The notes: generated by a model from the sequence alone, not told the origin. Shown: positions 40,101-49,846, numbered from the stretch's first letter. The stretch is 64,000 bases of DNA from Pirellulaceae bacterium (GCA_020852965.1 JADYZV010000018.1:1-64000), one strand, 5' to 3'. Numbers and translations are program-made.

Positions 40101-41506
40101 ATCCAACTCTATCGCATCCGGGTGCCCACGCGCGCAAGGTATTGATTAATCAAATATTCCATTCGGACCCGTTGCTGCTGGTCGATGGAAGCTGGCTACC
40201 GTTCAGCGGACAGGAGGACGAAATACTCAGTTTGATGAAGACTCTCAACGATCTTCCACCTATCAAACTGATGCCAGTCGCTCTGCGCGAGTCGGATGCC
40301 AATCTGCGCGTTCGATTGGGTCACTACCAAAACAAGTCCTACGTGCAGATTGTCAACAATGCCCCTTGGGAGGAGTCGCTCCAGTTGGACTACCGAACCG
40401 TCGGACGCAACGTGCCCATGCGGGTTTTAGGGGATCACGCATTGGATTCTTCGGCGAGTCGCGATGATTCTAATGGCGCTAACCGCTGGACGCTGCGATT
40501 GGGACCCTACGATATGATCGGCATTGAAGTCGACGACCCCCATTTGAGTCTAACCAGTTTGCAACATGCACCACCAGCCGACACGGCGGAACGCATTGCC
40601 AACGAATTGGCCGAACTGGAAACGTTAGTCGCTCGCTCGGCCGACGTGGCCCAGCAACCGATCTTAGCCAACATTGGTGGCGATTTTGAACGCTGGGATA
40701 GCGACGGACAGCCAATGGGCTGGAGCGTTTCGACGCTACCCCAAGTGACCATTGCGGCTTCTCATGAACTGCCCCACACGGGCGGGACGAGTCTGCTGTT
40801 GGAAAACACCGGCAAGTCCCCGGCAGCGGCGTGGGCGCAGAGCCGCCCAATCTCTCCGCCGCGAACCGGCCGTTTGGTCGTGCAGGCTTGGTTCCGCGCA
40901 CCCGCGATTGGCTCACCGCTGTTGGTGAAGCTGTCGGTCGTGGGGCGCACCCACGCTGGGCAGCGCTTCGAACGCGCAATGGAGCTGGGTGGTCGCTCAG
41001 ATAGCTCAAACGCCATCGCTATCGACTGGGGACGCAAACCGGCCACTTTGTATGTCGGCGATGTATCGAGCGAAAGCGTGGCTGAACTGAACGTTTCGAT
41101 CGAGTTGATCGGGCCAGGCAAAGTGTGGGTCGACGATGTACAAGTCCTCGAATCGCTGCTGCAGCCGGACGAACGCAACCACTTGCGTGGCGAACTGCTC
41201 GTCGCGCAAAAGAAGCTCGCTGAAAGCAATCTTTATCCTGCCGAACGGCTGCTTGACAGTCACTGGGGACAGTATCTATTCCACTTCCAGCCAGCCGCTG
41301 AGCTATCGAGTGACGGCAGATACATCACCGCCGCATCACCGCCGATCGCTCGGATGTCGCGTGCTAGCATGCAGAATACGCCGCGAGCCAACAGTGAAAC
41401 TAACATGACACCTGTAGGCTCAAGCAATGGACGCGGCGGTTGGTCTCAATCACCATCTGTATTTCGTCAAATGCGTGACTCGCTCCGCAATCGCTGGCAG
41501 CGTTAA
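37190..41506 (+). CDS. Giant secreted protein with GHL10-like domain
   Basis: 1438 aa, unusually large. Membrane/signal segment about 36-56 (FLGLLVGLLAILCL). Residues about 60-640 are beta-rich repeats with no known domain. Residues about 640-1020 resemble a planctomycete glycoside-hydrolase-like TIM barrel (GHL10 type): DGLKMVLALDLNTALPALNR, YGHHRAFAGIALQLDD, KLYLNAIRLWDD. Residues about 1150-1340 form a carbohydrate-binding jelly-roll (FERWDSDGQPMGWSV..., KVWVDDVQVLES). Likely acts on cell-surface or imported polysaccharide. Start ATG 37190 is weakly supported; later starts are possible. Single gene, no operon. Confidence 0.65.
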   Translation: MTVGHGSPHVRTGAPQTCPPRGRFPNEGRYGSVRAGFLGLLVGLLAILCLTRYSSGQTTNSAAAAAFETAAQSTVNCELRVVWGGKSPRPYAGTISVAGGTLRVVRNLSLQQDSIGKISNAGIDRIVLHPHSPCTFGGVDIEVRGQLDSRIRLQIDDPLGGKPSEFDVPLAELLEGEWLQALDDRGNRLAIGRQLVDRLRVVSALEPRILAPNQAWRLEISGHRTGMSAGGATAELRLVGQDGQTVGKPQMQPITIDEQGSFPTTVVELLAPAQEGAYHLEIALQRRGMLNALVSTPATLLRRLDMVVFDAQASPLAIANWKLLASIDPLKASKPGSLAWLATMEGLPSLGRKGGLGMADRLQTYNPLAGAMTQPISHGRLGSRDVVMADVATGQLHTGECLSLAPQAWLALPIQGLQDNLPHRLRVRVPTDRPIELAISLQQMNVLREFPPLSLDSGVVIRPRHASVSKGTIPAMRVSFPSASGTVGREDVGGNIDEFQDVAALTVPASTAGRNGELSGAQPQADDVPADAHGKQTTYTEHEIVFWPRGQQAYLVVANMHAEQNASVCEIFLERAELTDRASVASAPFEARRMVGINLDKPLLADSVSAKREVDSVTGRALDSWGTWQQSIPRICQMMQLRRANTLLVKGFSEGGAIFPSERLDPTCRYDSGTFFSDGRSPEIKDAIELMLRHFDRDGLKMVLALDLNTALPALNRFENVAGHESLLQQPLSVGDNASLGKMPRYNPLNARVQEEIVAALRELVDRYGHHRAFAGIALQLDDQSQLVFAGDRWGYDAHTLADFEKETQVKLPPREQLETAFSGAARLAFLDWRAGQLTQFYARLGDIVRGQHEDRKLYLNAIRLWDDFPNESRFLNPKEVIRNPREYMLAFGIAPERLAESPHVELMRGSIDAISHSVNSQDWIRRESGQRGLVEFYSANDSSAVVLRYPRRFQIVGTDPLDRSDARWLYPTLSHPGAHARKVLINQIFHSDPLLLVDGSWLPFSGQEDEILSLMKTLNDLPPIKLMPVALRESDANLRVRLGHYQNKSYVQIVNNAPWEESLQLDYRTVGRNVPMRVLGDHALDSSASRDDSNGANRWTLRLGPYDMIGIEVDDPHLSLTSLQHAPPADTAERIANELAELETLVARSADVAQQPILANIGGDFERWDSDGQPMGWSVSTLPQVTIAASHELPHTGGTSLLLENTGKSPAAAWAQSRPISPPRTGRLVVQAWFRAPAIGSPLLVKLSVVGRTHAGQRFERAMELGGRSDSSNAIAIDWGRKPATLYVGDVSSESVAELNVSIELIGPGKVWVDDVQVLESLLQPDERNHLRGELLVAQKKLAESNLYPAERLLDSHWGQYLFHFQPAAELSSDGRYITAASPPIARMSRASMQNTPRANSETNMTPVGSSNGRGGWSQSPSVFRQMRDSLRNRWQR

Positions 41507-41840
41507 GACTTTCTGCTGCCAACTCCAGACTGCGATCTCTTTCGACACGGGAGATTTTCGACGATCACGAGTGCGGAAACGAGCAGCCGCTCGCGGCCTT
41601 GCATTGCTTAGGGAGCAATTCGGCGACGGATGTGGCGCGATAGGCGGGGCGCTTCCAACCCCCGGTAAGAGTGCATCTGGTTGAAAGAGGCCGGGCCATC
41701 TAGCTAGTCACAAGTGATGCATGTTAAGCACCCACGCATAAGTTGATGTGCATATTTGCCGCTATGTCGTTTGCCAGGGTAAATTGATATGCTAGGTATC
41801 TTATGCGTGAGTCCGAAGTCGATCGAGTCGTTCCCATTCG
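41507..41840. other. Intergenic stretch, no gene seen
   Basis: About 330 bp between the giant protein and the terminator of the BBP7-like gene. No convincing reading frame or repeat; the two flanking genes converge here. Confidence 0.5.
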
Positions 41841-41875
41841 AAAAACGAAAAAAGGCTGACGGTCGCGTCAGCCTT
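41841..41875 (-). terminator. Rho-independent terminator of BBP7-like gene
   Basis: AAGGCTGACG (41852-41861), loop gtcg, CGTCAGCCTT (41866-41875); on the leftward strand it is followed by TTTTCGTTTTTC. It lies 38 bp after the stop of the outer-membrane barrel gene. Clear intrinsic terminator. Confidence 0.85.
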
Positions 41876-41912
41876 CAATCGTATGGAATTAGCATGGGGC
41901 AACTCTAGGGAG

Positions 41913-43316
41913 CTACCAGAGGTACTCGCCGCCGATCGACCAACCTTGATACAAAACTTCCCCATCGGTATCGATAAACGGATGGCGGTTCAATGTAAAG
42001 GCACCGCCTCCCAATGCGTTGCTCAAGTCACGAGTGTTGTAGTTCTCGGGAGCCAAAGCCACGTTGTCGACATACAGCAAATTGTAGGAGGTTTTCACCG
42101 ACCACGAATAGCTTAGGCGGTAGACGGCCGACACGACGAGTTCACCCAAGTAGGCCGTTCGACCATCGGACAACTTCTCGCGAGCCCCAGGTATCGAGTT
42201 GGCTGTGATTTGTGACTCGACCGTAGCGTGGTTTCCGTAGATCCCCCCTTTGCTTTCAGCACCGATCTGTAGGCCCGGTGCGACGTTGACCCAATAGTCC
42301 CCGCCAAGTTGGAAGCCGGTGAGTTGGTTGCGAGTCTGCGTTTCGTGATTGAAAAAGCGAAGCTCATCGAACTTAAAGGTGTTATTGACCGCACCGATCG
42401 CGTTAAAGCCAAATCGTTCGTCCAGATCAAAGTAACGCACTCCAGCTAGCCAAGAACCTTGGGCCGAAGCAAACGGGCTGGCGAAACGACGACGGTAGTT
42501 GACTTCACCATTATGTAGCTCCGAGTTGTAACTGATTTTGTGGATGAACGAGCGGTCGGTATCGTCAAAGCCACCCACCGGATCGGTACCGAACTGACTG
42601 TAGCTGGAGTAGAGCGTGGGTGGAAGCGTATTAGGAATGATCTCTGCCTGTTTGCTAACGTTCCAATCGTTGAGTCCGAAATAGCGAGCTTCGACGTTCG
42701 ATCCAGGTCCCAACTGCAGAGCGCCAATCAATTCCAGTCCATAGCGCATCTTGTCCAAGTTCAGATCCGAGGTGCTTAACACGGGCGTGCCGCTGACCCC
42801 ATTTCTGCTGACTAGATGTGAGCGAGCAAACTCACCGGTGGTTCGATTGCGATTGGGAGTTGCGAAGCCGCCAAAGTCGGAGGTTCGCGATAGCCCGACC
42901 GTACCGGCGTAGAAGTCAAACCATCGCTGGGAACCTTGTCCCCCTTCATTGTAGGGTGCCAAGGGGCCGAGCAATGAGAGCAAGGCACCACTACCGAGGC
43001 TGCCATTGCCATTGCCGCCGAGCCGGCTTGCCAGCCTTCCACCCAATAGCCCCCGCGGTTCGCCACTAGCGCTGGCGTAGGTGACATCCATTGGCGGAGG
43101 TCCCTCGAAAACCATGCTCATGGGACGATCGGGTGACATCATGCCACCGCCTGGCTGAACGCCACCCATGCCGGGTGGCATTCCGTAAGGCATCTGGCCA
43201 GCCATTCCCGCAGGAGGAGCTTGACCGTACAGTCTCTTTGTCGCAAATCCTTGAGCACTTACGAGGAGAGCTAGCCCCACCGTCAGCCAGTGCATACGAC
43301 CACTGAGCATTCTCAT
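41913..43316 (-). CDS. BBP7-type outer-membrane beta-barrel protein
   Basis: 467 aa from ATG 43316 (GGAG eight bases upstream). Signal peptide HWLTVGLALLVSAQGFA (about 8-24). Gly/Met/Pro-rich linker (about 35-70), then a barrel of alternating strands (WFDFYAGTVGLSRTSDFGGF, LELIGALQLGPGSNVEARYF, GVRYFDLDERF), ending in the aromatic strand WSIGGEYLW, typical of barrel insertion signals. This is the BBP7 family of planctomycetes, of unknown exact role (porin or envelope-anchoring). Own terminator at 41841-41875. Confidence 0.85.
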   Translation of the reverse strand: MRMLSGRMHWLTVGLALLVSAQGFATKRLYGQAPPAGMAGQMPYGMPPGMGGVQPGGGMMSPDRPMSMVFEGPPPMDVTYASASGEPRGLLGGRLASRLGGNGNGSLGSGALLSLLGPLAPYNEGGQGSQRWFDFYAGTVGLSRTSDFGGFATPNRNRTTGEFARSHLVSRNGVSGTPVLSTSDLNLDKMRYGLELIGALQLGPGSNVEARYFGLNDWNVSKQAEIIPNTLPPTLYSSYSQFGTDPVGGFDDTDRSFIHKISYNSELHNGEVNYRRRFASPFASAQGSWLAGVRYFDLDERFGFNAIGAVNNTFKFDELRFFNHETQTRNQLTGFQLGGDYWVNVAPGLQIGAESKGGIYGNHATVESQITANSIPGAREKLSDGRTAYLGELVVSAVYRLSYSWSVKTSYNLLYVDNVALAPENYNTRDLSNALGGGAFTLNRHPFIDTDGEVLYQGWSIGGEYLW

Positions 43317-43514
43317 TGATTTCTCTCCAGCGGCACTTCGTCCGTGTTCGGCATCTGCTGTGCACCCAGTAGGCAGGCCCCACCCACCCATTCACTAAGC
43401 GCACAACTTAAATTCGGTATCACCCGAAAACTCGTTACAGACGTGCTTATCGGCAGCGATCGAGCGAAATGTTTGCTAGAACCAGAATAATCGGCACGAT
43501 CCGATTGCTTTTGC

Positions 43515-44402
43515 TTAGATGGCTGGCAAGCCAGGAGGGCTTGGTTGACATTGACGCCACACTCCGAGTGTTGCTAACACGCACACCCCTTGAGCGGCGG
43601 CGACATTGACCGGCCCGCAGAGCAACCACGTCAGCCATTGCCCCATCGTCTGACCCGACGGCGCGCTGAGTAGCAGTACCACCAAGCTGGTGGCCAGCAT
43701 AAACGCGATACCAGCTAAGCTAAGCAGGCTCCAGTCGTCTTTCCAAATCCAACGGCATGCCAGCCAACTGACGATTGACCCTGCCAGCAGCGCCGCCAAT
43801 ACCGCCCACATCAGTTCCGGCGGGGCATCGAGTCGCGGCCAGGCATGAGCGATGCAGGCTACAATGGCTGTGACAAAACCGATTTCCCAGATCGACCATC
43901 GCCAGCGTTCGGTCGTTGGCGTACCGTTCGTCAGGCTATTGCTCCGGTCGGCGAGCGGCACGCTCCTAGGTGGGCTGGCAACGGGATCGAATACAGAGGT
44001 TGCCCAGCCAGCCAGCAGCAGAATGGCTGCTAGCAGGATGCTCTCCGCCGTCCCAAAGCCAGTCAACTGCTCGAATGCCGCTTGAGTTGACCACCCTACA
44101 GACACGGCCAGCGAAGCGCCCCATAGTTTTCCTCGACCGAGGCTCCCGACCAGGTAGCCAGATAAAAACGTACCCGCCCACATCATACCCACGATACTGG
44201 GCTGAAAACGCAGGCTTGGCTCCCAGATACCCACAATGAGGCTCGACGCAACGCTCGCCACCAGCAGCAACGGCAGGCTTGCTACCCAATTCCCAGAGCC
44301 GGACCTGCCCCCAGCGCCGGCCGGGGACGAAAGGGGCGCTTCCGAGTCGCTCTGCTGGATCGAGTCGGACCACAGTTTCAATTCGATGCCGGCACTTGTC
44401 AA
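43515..44402 (-). CDS. Integral membrane protein, 295 aa
   Basis: Starts at TTG 44402 by frame; no better start is visible before the first membrane segment. About eight hydrophobic segments follow a 35-residue soluble head: LPLLLVASVASSLIVGIW, MMWAGTFLSGYLVGSLG, SILLAAILLLAGWA, IGFVTAIVACIAHAW, MWAVLAALLAGSIVSW, LAGIAFMLATSLVVLLL, and more. No recognised family. Separate from the barrel gene by a 200-bp gap on the same strand. Confidence 0.65.
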   Translation of the reverse strand: MTSAGIELKLWSDSIQQSDSEAPLSSPAGAGGRSGSGNWVASLPLLLVASVASSLIVGIWEPSLRFQPSIVGMMWAGTFLSGYLVGSLGRGKLWGASLAVSVGWSTQAAFEQLTGFGTAESILLAAILLLAGWATSVFDPVASPPRSVPLADRSNSLTNGTPTTERWRWSIWEIGFVTAIVACIAHAWPRLDAPPELMWAVLAALLAGSIVSWLACRWIWKDDWSLLSLAGIAFMLATSLVVLLLSAPSGQTMGQWLTWLLCGPVNVAAAQGVCVLATLGVWRQCQPSPPGLPAI

Positions 44403-44868
44403 CGCAGTAGAGTCCCAGGTCCAGGGTCGATTTCATGTAACGCGATGATCCCCCGCGCGATCGAAATTGTTCGTTGGCCCCAACCTGGTTTCTTGTGATT
44501 CAAGGAGGAGGGCAACGAGCTGACGTTGCTTTCGACGGAGACCGCTGTGCTATACAAGTCGAGTCTACTTTAAGCCGCCGGAGGATAGTGCGACGCCACA
44601 ACCGCTTCAGGTGAGAAAGGTTGATAAGTTGCACCACAGCCCCTTGTCACCGCGACAACTGCACTAGGCGAACCGTTAAGGACAATCGATAATTTTCTAC
44701 AACAAAACGTTTCCATTGCGCCGGCTGGACTGCGCAAGCGGAACAGGCAGCCTTATCGTTATAAAAGTAGGTTTCCGCTTTCGCCAGACGATGGAATCGT
44801 GCGATCTGGCGACGCAGCTACAATAGAAACAATGGATATAGATGTTATTGCCCCCAGGGAGAGACTCG
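44403..44868. other. Divergent intergenic stretch
   Basis: About 470 bp between the membrane protein (leftward) and the shikimate-dehydrogenase-like gene (rightward). No convincing gene on either strand; promoters for both are expected here but no boxes can be fixed by eye. Confidence 0.45.
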
Positions 44869-45759
44869 ATGAGATCGATGGCGGACAGCCTACCCGGGGC
44901 CATGCAACCGATTGTATGCTGCTTGGGAGCACGTGTTGCGGGAAAGCCGACGCAGTTCTTGCTGGAGCGGGCGATCGCTGTCAACGAATTGGATTGGCGC
45001 GCGATCACCATTGAACTGGCTGCGCAGGATCTTCCCGTTGCCATAGCTGGAATGAAAGTCATGCGGTTTATGGGGCTGCGTTTCTTTCCGTCGCTACAGC
45101 CTGACGCAGCACGGCAGCTTGCTCCCGAAGATGGGCTTGTGCAGTTTATTGGGAGCGTTACTTCCGCAGCGTGGGGTAGTCAATCGTGGCAGGCGTGGCA
45201 TCATTGGGGCGGAGCCATCTTGACCTGGGCAGCACCACGGATCGAGAAGGGCACCTCAGTCTGCTGGCTGCATGGGGATTCGGTGCGCAGCCGTAGTTTG
45301 TGGGCTGCACTTCTGGAAGACCCCACGAAGGTGTCTGGAGCAGTTCCGACCGCGGCCGGTCTGCGAACGGTAATGTGGTCCTCCCCCCCCGAAGAACTTC
45401 CCCCCCAACGGAAGAAAGAGAGCGAATTAGAACTTGTCGTGCTTGAAACGCAGGAGCAGGGTATAGCCCATTTGCGCGCGAAGGCTGCTGGCGGCCAGCT
45501 CCCTACAGTACTACTAGTCGGCGAACAGTTCCCCAATATGGAAGAGTACAACCTGGCCTCAGCCACTAAGCACTGCCTGGTAGCCAGCGACGAAGTAGGT
45601 TGTCGGCAAGCGAAACTGTGGTCGCACCCGAGCCTGCGTATATTGCCAGAAGTCGAGCAAATTGTGGCTTGTGAAGCCTTTGATTTCCAACGTTGGACCG
45701 GTCACCACGTTTCCCTGCACCTGCTTCGCGACGCCTACGATGAATACAATGGCTTCTAA
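44869..45759 (+). CDS. Shikimate-dehydrogenase-like protein, diverged
   Basis: 296 aa from ATG 44869 (GGGAGAG eight bases upstream). N-terminus resembles AroE: CCLGARVAGKPTQFLLERAI, then LAAQDLPVAIAGMKVMRFMG. The region that should carry the NVTxPxK catalytic Lys instead reads MGLRFFPSLQPDAARQL, and the NADP fold lacks the GxGG motif, so it is probably not an active dehydrogenase. It may be a paralogue with a regulatory or unknown role. Directly upstream of the Tex-like gene (192-bp gap). Confidence 0.6.
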   Translation: MRSMADSLPGAMQPIVCCLGARVAGKPTQFLLERAIAVNELDWRAITIELAAQDLPVAIAGMKVMRFMGLRFFPSLQPDAARQLAPEDGLVQFIGSVTSAAWGSQSWQAWHHWGGAILTWAAPRIEKGTSVCWLHGDSVRSRSLWAALLEDPTKVSGAVPTAAGLRTVMWSSPPEELPPQRKKESELELVVLETQEQGIAHLRAKAAGGQLPTVLLVGEQFPNMEEYNLASATKHCLVASDEVGCRQAKLWSHPSLRILPEVEQIVACEAFDFQRWTGHHVSLHLLRDAYDEYNGF

Positions 45760-45951
45760 AAAAGTCACTAAAACCGCTTCAGCGCTTGACAATTCCACTA
45801 AGCTTGCATAGATTCGCGCGAGTTCCATTGCGTGGAGCCGCCACCAGTCGCTCGGCTGTGACTCATGGCAGCGGCTCAAAATTAAAATAGCAAGCATATC
45901 GCAGGTTGTGACTGCTGCGGTGTACGAGCACGAATCAAAGATGCGAATAGC

Positions 45952-48900
45952 ATGATCGATCTCAGCGGCGTCGCCCGCCATCTCCGACTTAGTGTTGAGC
46001 AACTTCGCGTTGCGGCTGACTTGCTCGAACAAGGTTATCAGCCTGGTTTCATTGAGCGTTATCGCGCAGACGAGACTGGCAATCTGCCACCAGCGACATT
46101 GTGGTTGCTCAAGCTTGAGATCGACCGTCAAGTGCGATTGCAAGCCAGCCGCGAGAGGGCGGCCAGCCAGCTCCCGAAGGACGCCGAGCTGGATGCGGAA
46201 GGGGGCAAATTCCTACAGCGGGCAACGACCGAAGTCGAGATCGAGGTAGCTCTGCGCACCTTTCGTTCGCGCCGACAGCTCAGCCAAAATCAGGAAAGCG
46301 ACAAACAAGCCAGCGTCCTGCTTGAGAAATTGATCGAATACCAAGGTCCAGCCATCGACGATTTGACCGCGTGGTCAGCCGAACAACTGTCGATCGAGCC
46401 GGACGCTGCCGAGCTGGCATTGCAACATGCCGGACGCTTGGTCGGGATGCTCATGCACAGCGACAGCAATTTGAACGAGCTCTTGCGGCGCACTATTCAG
46501 CGACTGGCACAAGTACGTGTTGAATTGTGCGATCCAACTCAAGCTGACGCGGACGAACCAACAGCGGATGTGGCGTCCGAGTCCAATGATGGGACCGGCG
46601 AGCAGGGCTCCCATGAAGGGCTCGAAGCGCAGCATGTCCCCGCGCAGCAACCGACCGAAACCAATCCAGTCGCAGTAGTACAGCAGGGCGAGCAGCAGGA
46701 CACACCGCCCCGACCGGAGGAAACTCGACCAGAGGAAACCCGACTAGAGGAAACCCGACTAGAGGAAACCCGAGCAGAGTTACCAACTTCGCAAGCCAGC
46801 GCCGGTTCTCAACCTATTTCCGAGCCCGCAGTTGCAGCGCCAGTCGCCAGTGTGACAGTTGCCAATGAGACAGTTGCCAATGAGACAGGTGCCATTGAGC
46901 CAGCCGCTGGCGAACTAGATGCCCAAGCAGTTGTCGAGGACGCTTCCGTCGTAAGTGTTGCAACCGAGAATAGTGCGGCATCCACAAATGCGGCTTCGGA
47001 GGCGGCCCCGGCTGAGTTGCTGTTTAGCTCCGCTGAGACCAAGAAGACAGAAAAGAAAATTGGCAAGCCGACGGGTAAGAAAAAGGATGACAAGTCCAAG
47101 GCAAACAAGCCGGCTAGGAAGCCAGTCGCCAAGATGACACCGCGTCAGCGCCGTCGGCGCTGGCTGATCGCGATGCTCCAACCAATGAAGTCGCTCAAGT
47201 GCCCGCTCAGCAAGCTCAGCTCCTATCAGCACTTGATGCTTGGACGCGGTCGACGCAGCCAGCTAGTGAAGACGGAATTGGCCTATGATCGGCAACGACT
47301 GGTTGCGTTAGCCCGCGATACGTTCGTCACCGAACAACATCCTCTGGCGACTTGGTTTGCAAAGATGGCAGAAGAGGCGCTCGAACATTCGCTTCGCGCC
47401 AAGTGCGAAAACGACGCCGTCACCGATCTGGAGGAGATCGCCGCCGATCGACTGCTGGTGCATTCGGTCGATCAACTCCGGCAGAGCCTACTGCAGCGCC
47501 CGGTACGTGGGCACTGCATTCTGGTTATCGACGCGGTCGGCCCCAAGGCGGCGGCGGTCGCCGTGGTTGGTCCCGCTGGCGATGTATTGGCCATCGATGA
47601 GATCCCATGCTCGGCCAGCGCTGGGATTGTCAACCAGAATGTGGTACGACTGGGGGAATTGGTCCACCAGCATCGCGTCAGTCTTGTGGCTCTGACCAAC
47701 GGTCCGGCCCGACGCTTCTTGGTGCTAAGCCTCCGCGAGCTGATGAAGCAGAGTTCTGATTCGAGTTTGCGTTGGACGATGGCCGATCGCAGCGGGGCCG
47801 ACGCCTATGCGGTCAGCCGCTCGGCCTTGAAGGAACTCGCTTCCCACAATCGCCGACACCGCGCAGCCATCTGGGTCGGACGCAGTTTGCAAGATCCGCT
47901 CAGCGAATTGTTGAAGGTCGATGTCAATCGCTTGCGGCTGGGAAGCTACCAACGCGAACTGCCACAGGAACCGCTCAAACAATTGGTGCGCGAGACGATC
48001 GCTGACTGCGTCTTCCTGCGTGGCATAGATGTGCGCAAGGCAAACGCCGACCAACTGCAATGCGTGACCGGCGTGTCGACTACCCAAGCCCAACAAATTG
48101 TCACTTGGGCAGCCCAACCTGAAGGAACCCACTCGCGCAAATCGCTATCGGAGAGCGTCACTGGATGGGCCGAACAGGACCGACGTCAAGCCATCGGTTT
48201 GCTGCGCGTCTATGGCAGCGAACAGCCACTTGATGCCAGCATCATTCATCCCGACGACTACCGATTGGCCGAGCGCTTGATCGAGAACACCGAACTTACC
48301 CTTCCACCAAACGCTCCGCCAGACTGGACGCCGTTAGCGGGTGACCAACCTAAAGCTGCGAGCGACGCAGGCTCGGTGGGTTCTGCCAACGTGACTCAAT
48401 CGGCCGATCCGTCAGCCGATGAGGGGGCAACGGACCTGCTAGCGCCTCAAAGCGACCGTTCCGAAGAGCAAAAGGAAAGCCTTCCTGCGGCAGATTCGGT
48501 TGTTGACGCCGAGGGTGTCGGTGTTGCCGACAATGGCGTTGTCGAAGAAAGTGTTGCGGTTGCCGATGGTACCAGCGAAAACAGTGCGAACGCCATCCAG
48601 GAGCCGCAGGTCGACGATTCCCAACAGACCACGACCGAACTGGTCAAAACGGAACTAGACACAACTGAGCAGGTCGAAACAGATACAGATGCCGTGCAGC
48701 AGTCCACACCCGATCCGGCAGGCGCGGGGGCGGAGCGAGGACCGCTAAAAGGTTGGACCGAAAAATCGAGTGGTGGGGCACAACCGCCGACGGTGCCAGC
48801 AGAGTTCTCCGAGGACGTGACGGTTGCCAGCGTTGCCTTGCCCGATTCGGTCGACGTTGAAAAACTGGCTAGGAGCTGGCAGGTTGGCCGGGAGAAACTG

Positions 48901-49680
48901 CGCCAGGTGGCTAGTTGTTTGCACGCTCCCTTTGCAGATCCTCGTTTGCAGCATCCCCCAGTTCCGATGATGCGCGACATGCCTACCCTTGGTAACTTGC
49001 AACCAGGCGAGTGTGTTTGGGCGGTGGTGATTGGCGTGGCCGATTTCGGTGCATTTGTAGAATTGGCACCCGAATGCAGCGGCTTGATCCATATCAGTCG
49101 CTTGTCGTCGCATTTCATTGAAGACCCGCACCAAGCGGTCCAAGTCGGCGATTTGGTAATGGCTTGGGTCGTATCGGTGGACGAAAAGAAGAACCGCGTC
49201 GCCTTGACCGCCCTCTCACCTGCTCAACGCGCGGCCGCAGCGGCGTTGGAAGCCGAGCGAAAATCGGAACGCGAAGGCCAACGTCACCGCTCATCGGGTG
49301 GCGGTGGGCGCGGAGGTTCGTCGCATTCGGGAGAGCGCACCGGAGCGGTTGGTTCCAGTGCTTCATCAGGATCGGGACGCGGGTCAGCTCGTAGCGATGC
49401 GCGTGGAGGCGATGGTCGCCGAAGTGCACCGGGAGGTGGCGGCAGCGGTGGCCGTTCACGCGGTAGCCAGCCTGGCGGGCGCGGTGATGGACGGGGGGAT
49501 GGACGCGGTCGAGGACGTCCAACTCATACCAAAACCGTTGTGGTCACCAGCAAGAAACCCAAGGCCAACATCACTGCAGCGATGAAAGAAGGCGAAGAGC
49601 CACTCCGCTCGTTCTCCGACCTGATGCAATTCTACGAATCCAAGCGCAGCGACGAAACGCCTCCGAGCAAACAGCCATAA
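45952..49680 (+). CDS. Tex-like S1 RNA-binding protein with long insertion
   Basis: 1242 aa. Tex-type N-terminal helices (about 1-120: LEQGYQPGFIERYRADETGN), a Glu/Ala-rich low-complexity insertion (about 195-390, including repeated EETR units), YqgF-like RNase-H fold (about 520-600: CILVIDAVGPKAAAVAVVGP), HhH region (about 685-725), a second acidic linker (about 790-950), an S1 domain (about 1013-1088: VWAVVIGVADFGAFVELAPE) and an RGG/Gly-Arg tail. Tex proteins bind nucleic acid and influence transcription. Normal Tex is about 750 aa; the extra length is linker and RGG tail. Confidence 0.85.
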   Translation: MIDLSGVARHLRLSVEQLRVAADLLEQGYQPGFIERYRADETGNLPPATLWLLKLEIDRQVRLQASRERAASQLPKDAELDAEGGKFLQRATTEVEIEVALRTFRSRRQLSQNQESDKQASVLLEKLIEYQGPAIDDLTAWSAEQLSIEPDAAELALQHAGRLVGMLMHSDSNLNELLRRTIQRLAQVRVELCDPTQADADEPTADVASESNDGTGEQGSHEGLEAQHVPAQQPTETNPVAVVQQGEQQDTPPRPEETRPEETRLEETRLEETRAELPTSQASAGSQPISEPAVAAPVASVTVANETVANETGAIEPAAGELDAQAVVEDASVVSVATENSAASTNAASEAAPAELLFSSAETKKTEKKIGKPTGKKKDDKSKANKPARKPVAKMTPRQRRRRWLIAMLQPMKSLKCPLSKLSSYQHLMLGRGRRSQLVKTELAYDRQRLVALARDTFVTEQHPLATWFAKMAEEALEHSLRAKCENDAVTDLEEIAADRLLVHSVDQLRQSLLQRPVRGHCILVIDAVGPKAAAVAVVGPAGDVLAIDEIPCSASAGIVNQNVVRLGELVHQHRVSLVALTNGPARRFLVLSLRELMKQSSDSSLRWTMADRSGADAYAVSRSALKELASHNRRHRAAIWVGRSLQDPLSELLKVDVNRLRLGSYQRELPQEPLKQLVRETIADCVFLRGIDVRKANADQLQCVTGVSTTQAQQIVTWAAQPEGTHSRKSLSESVTGWAEQDRRQAIGLLRVYGSEQPLDASIIHPDDYRLAERLIENTELTLPPNAPPDWTPLAGDQPKAASDAGSVGSANVTQSADPSADEGATDLLAPQSDRSEEQKESLPAADSVVDAEGVGVADNGVVEESVAVADGTSENSANAIQEPQVDDSQQTTTELVKTELDTTEQVETDTDAVQQSTPDPAGAGAERGPLKGWTEKSSGGAQPPTVPAEFSEDVTVASVALPDSVDVEKLARSWQVGREKLRQVASCLHAPFADPRLQHPPVPMMRDMPTLGNLQPGECVWAVVIGVADFGAFVELAPECSGLIHISRLSSHFIEDPHQAVQVGDLVMAWVVSVDEKKNRVALTALSPAQRAAAAALEAERKSEREGQRHRSSGGGGRGGSSHSGERTGAVGSSASSGSGRGSARSDARGGDGRRSAPGGGGSGGRSRGSQPGGRGDGRGDGRGRGRPTHTKTVVVTSKKPKANITAAMKEGEEPLRSFSDLMQFYESKRSDETPPSKQP

Positions 49681-49846
49681 AGCCTGAATCATTATCGTCC
49701 GCTAACATGGAGCAGTCCCCTATTCTAGCCGTCTAGCGACTGGGCTGCTTGATAGCAGAAACGCCAGTTGGGAACGGAATTCGCCTCCCAAACGCTTTAC
49801 CAATTGCCCCGTATCGCTATATGATAGTGGCATAGGCTGGCGATGC
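49681..49846. other. Intergenic stretch before the MITE-like insert
   Basis: About 165 bp downstream of the Tex-like gene, no gene seen. It probably contains the promoter of the cadherin/dockerin gene, now separated from it by the insertion at 49847-50041. Confidence 0.45.
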
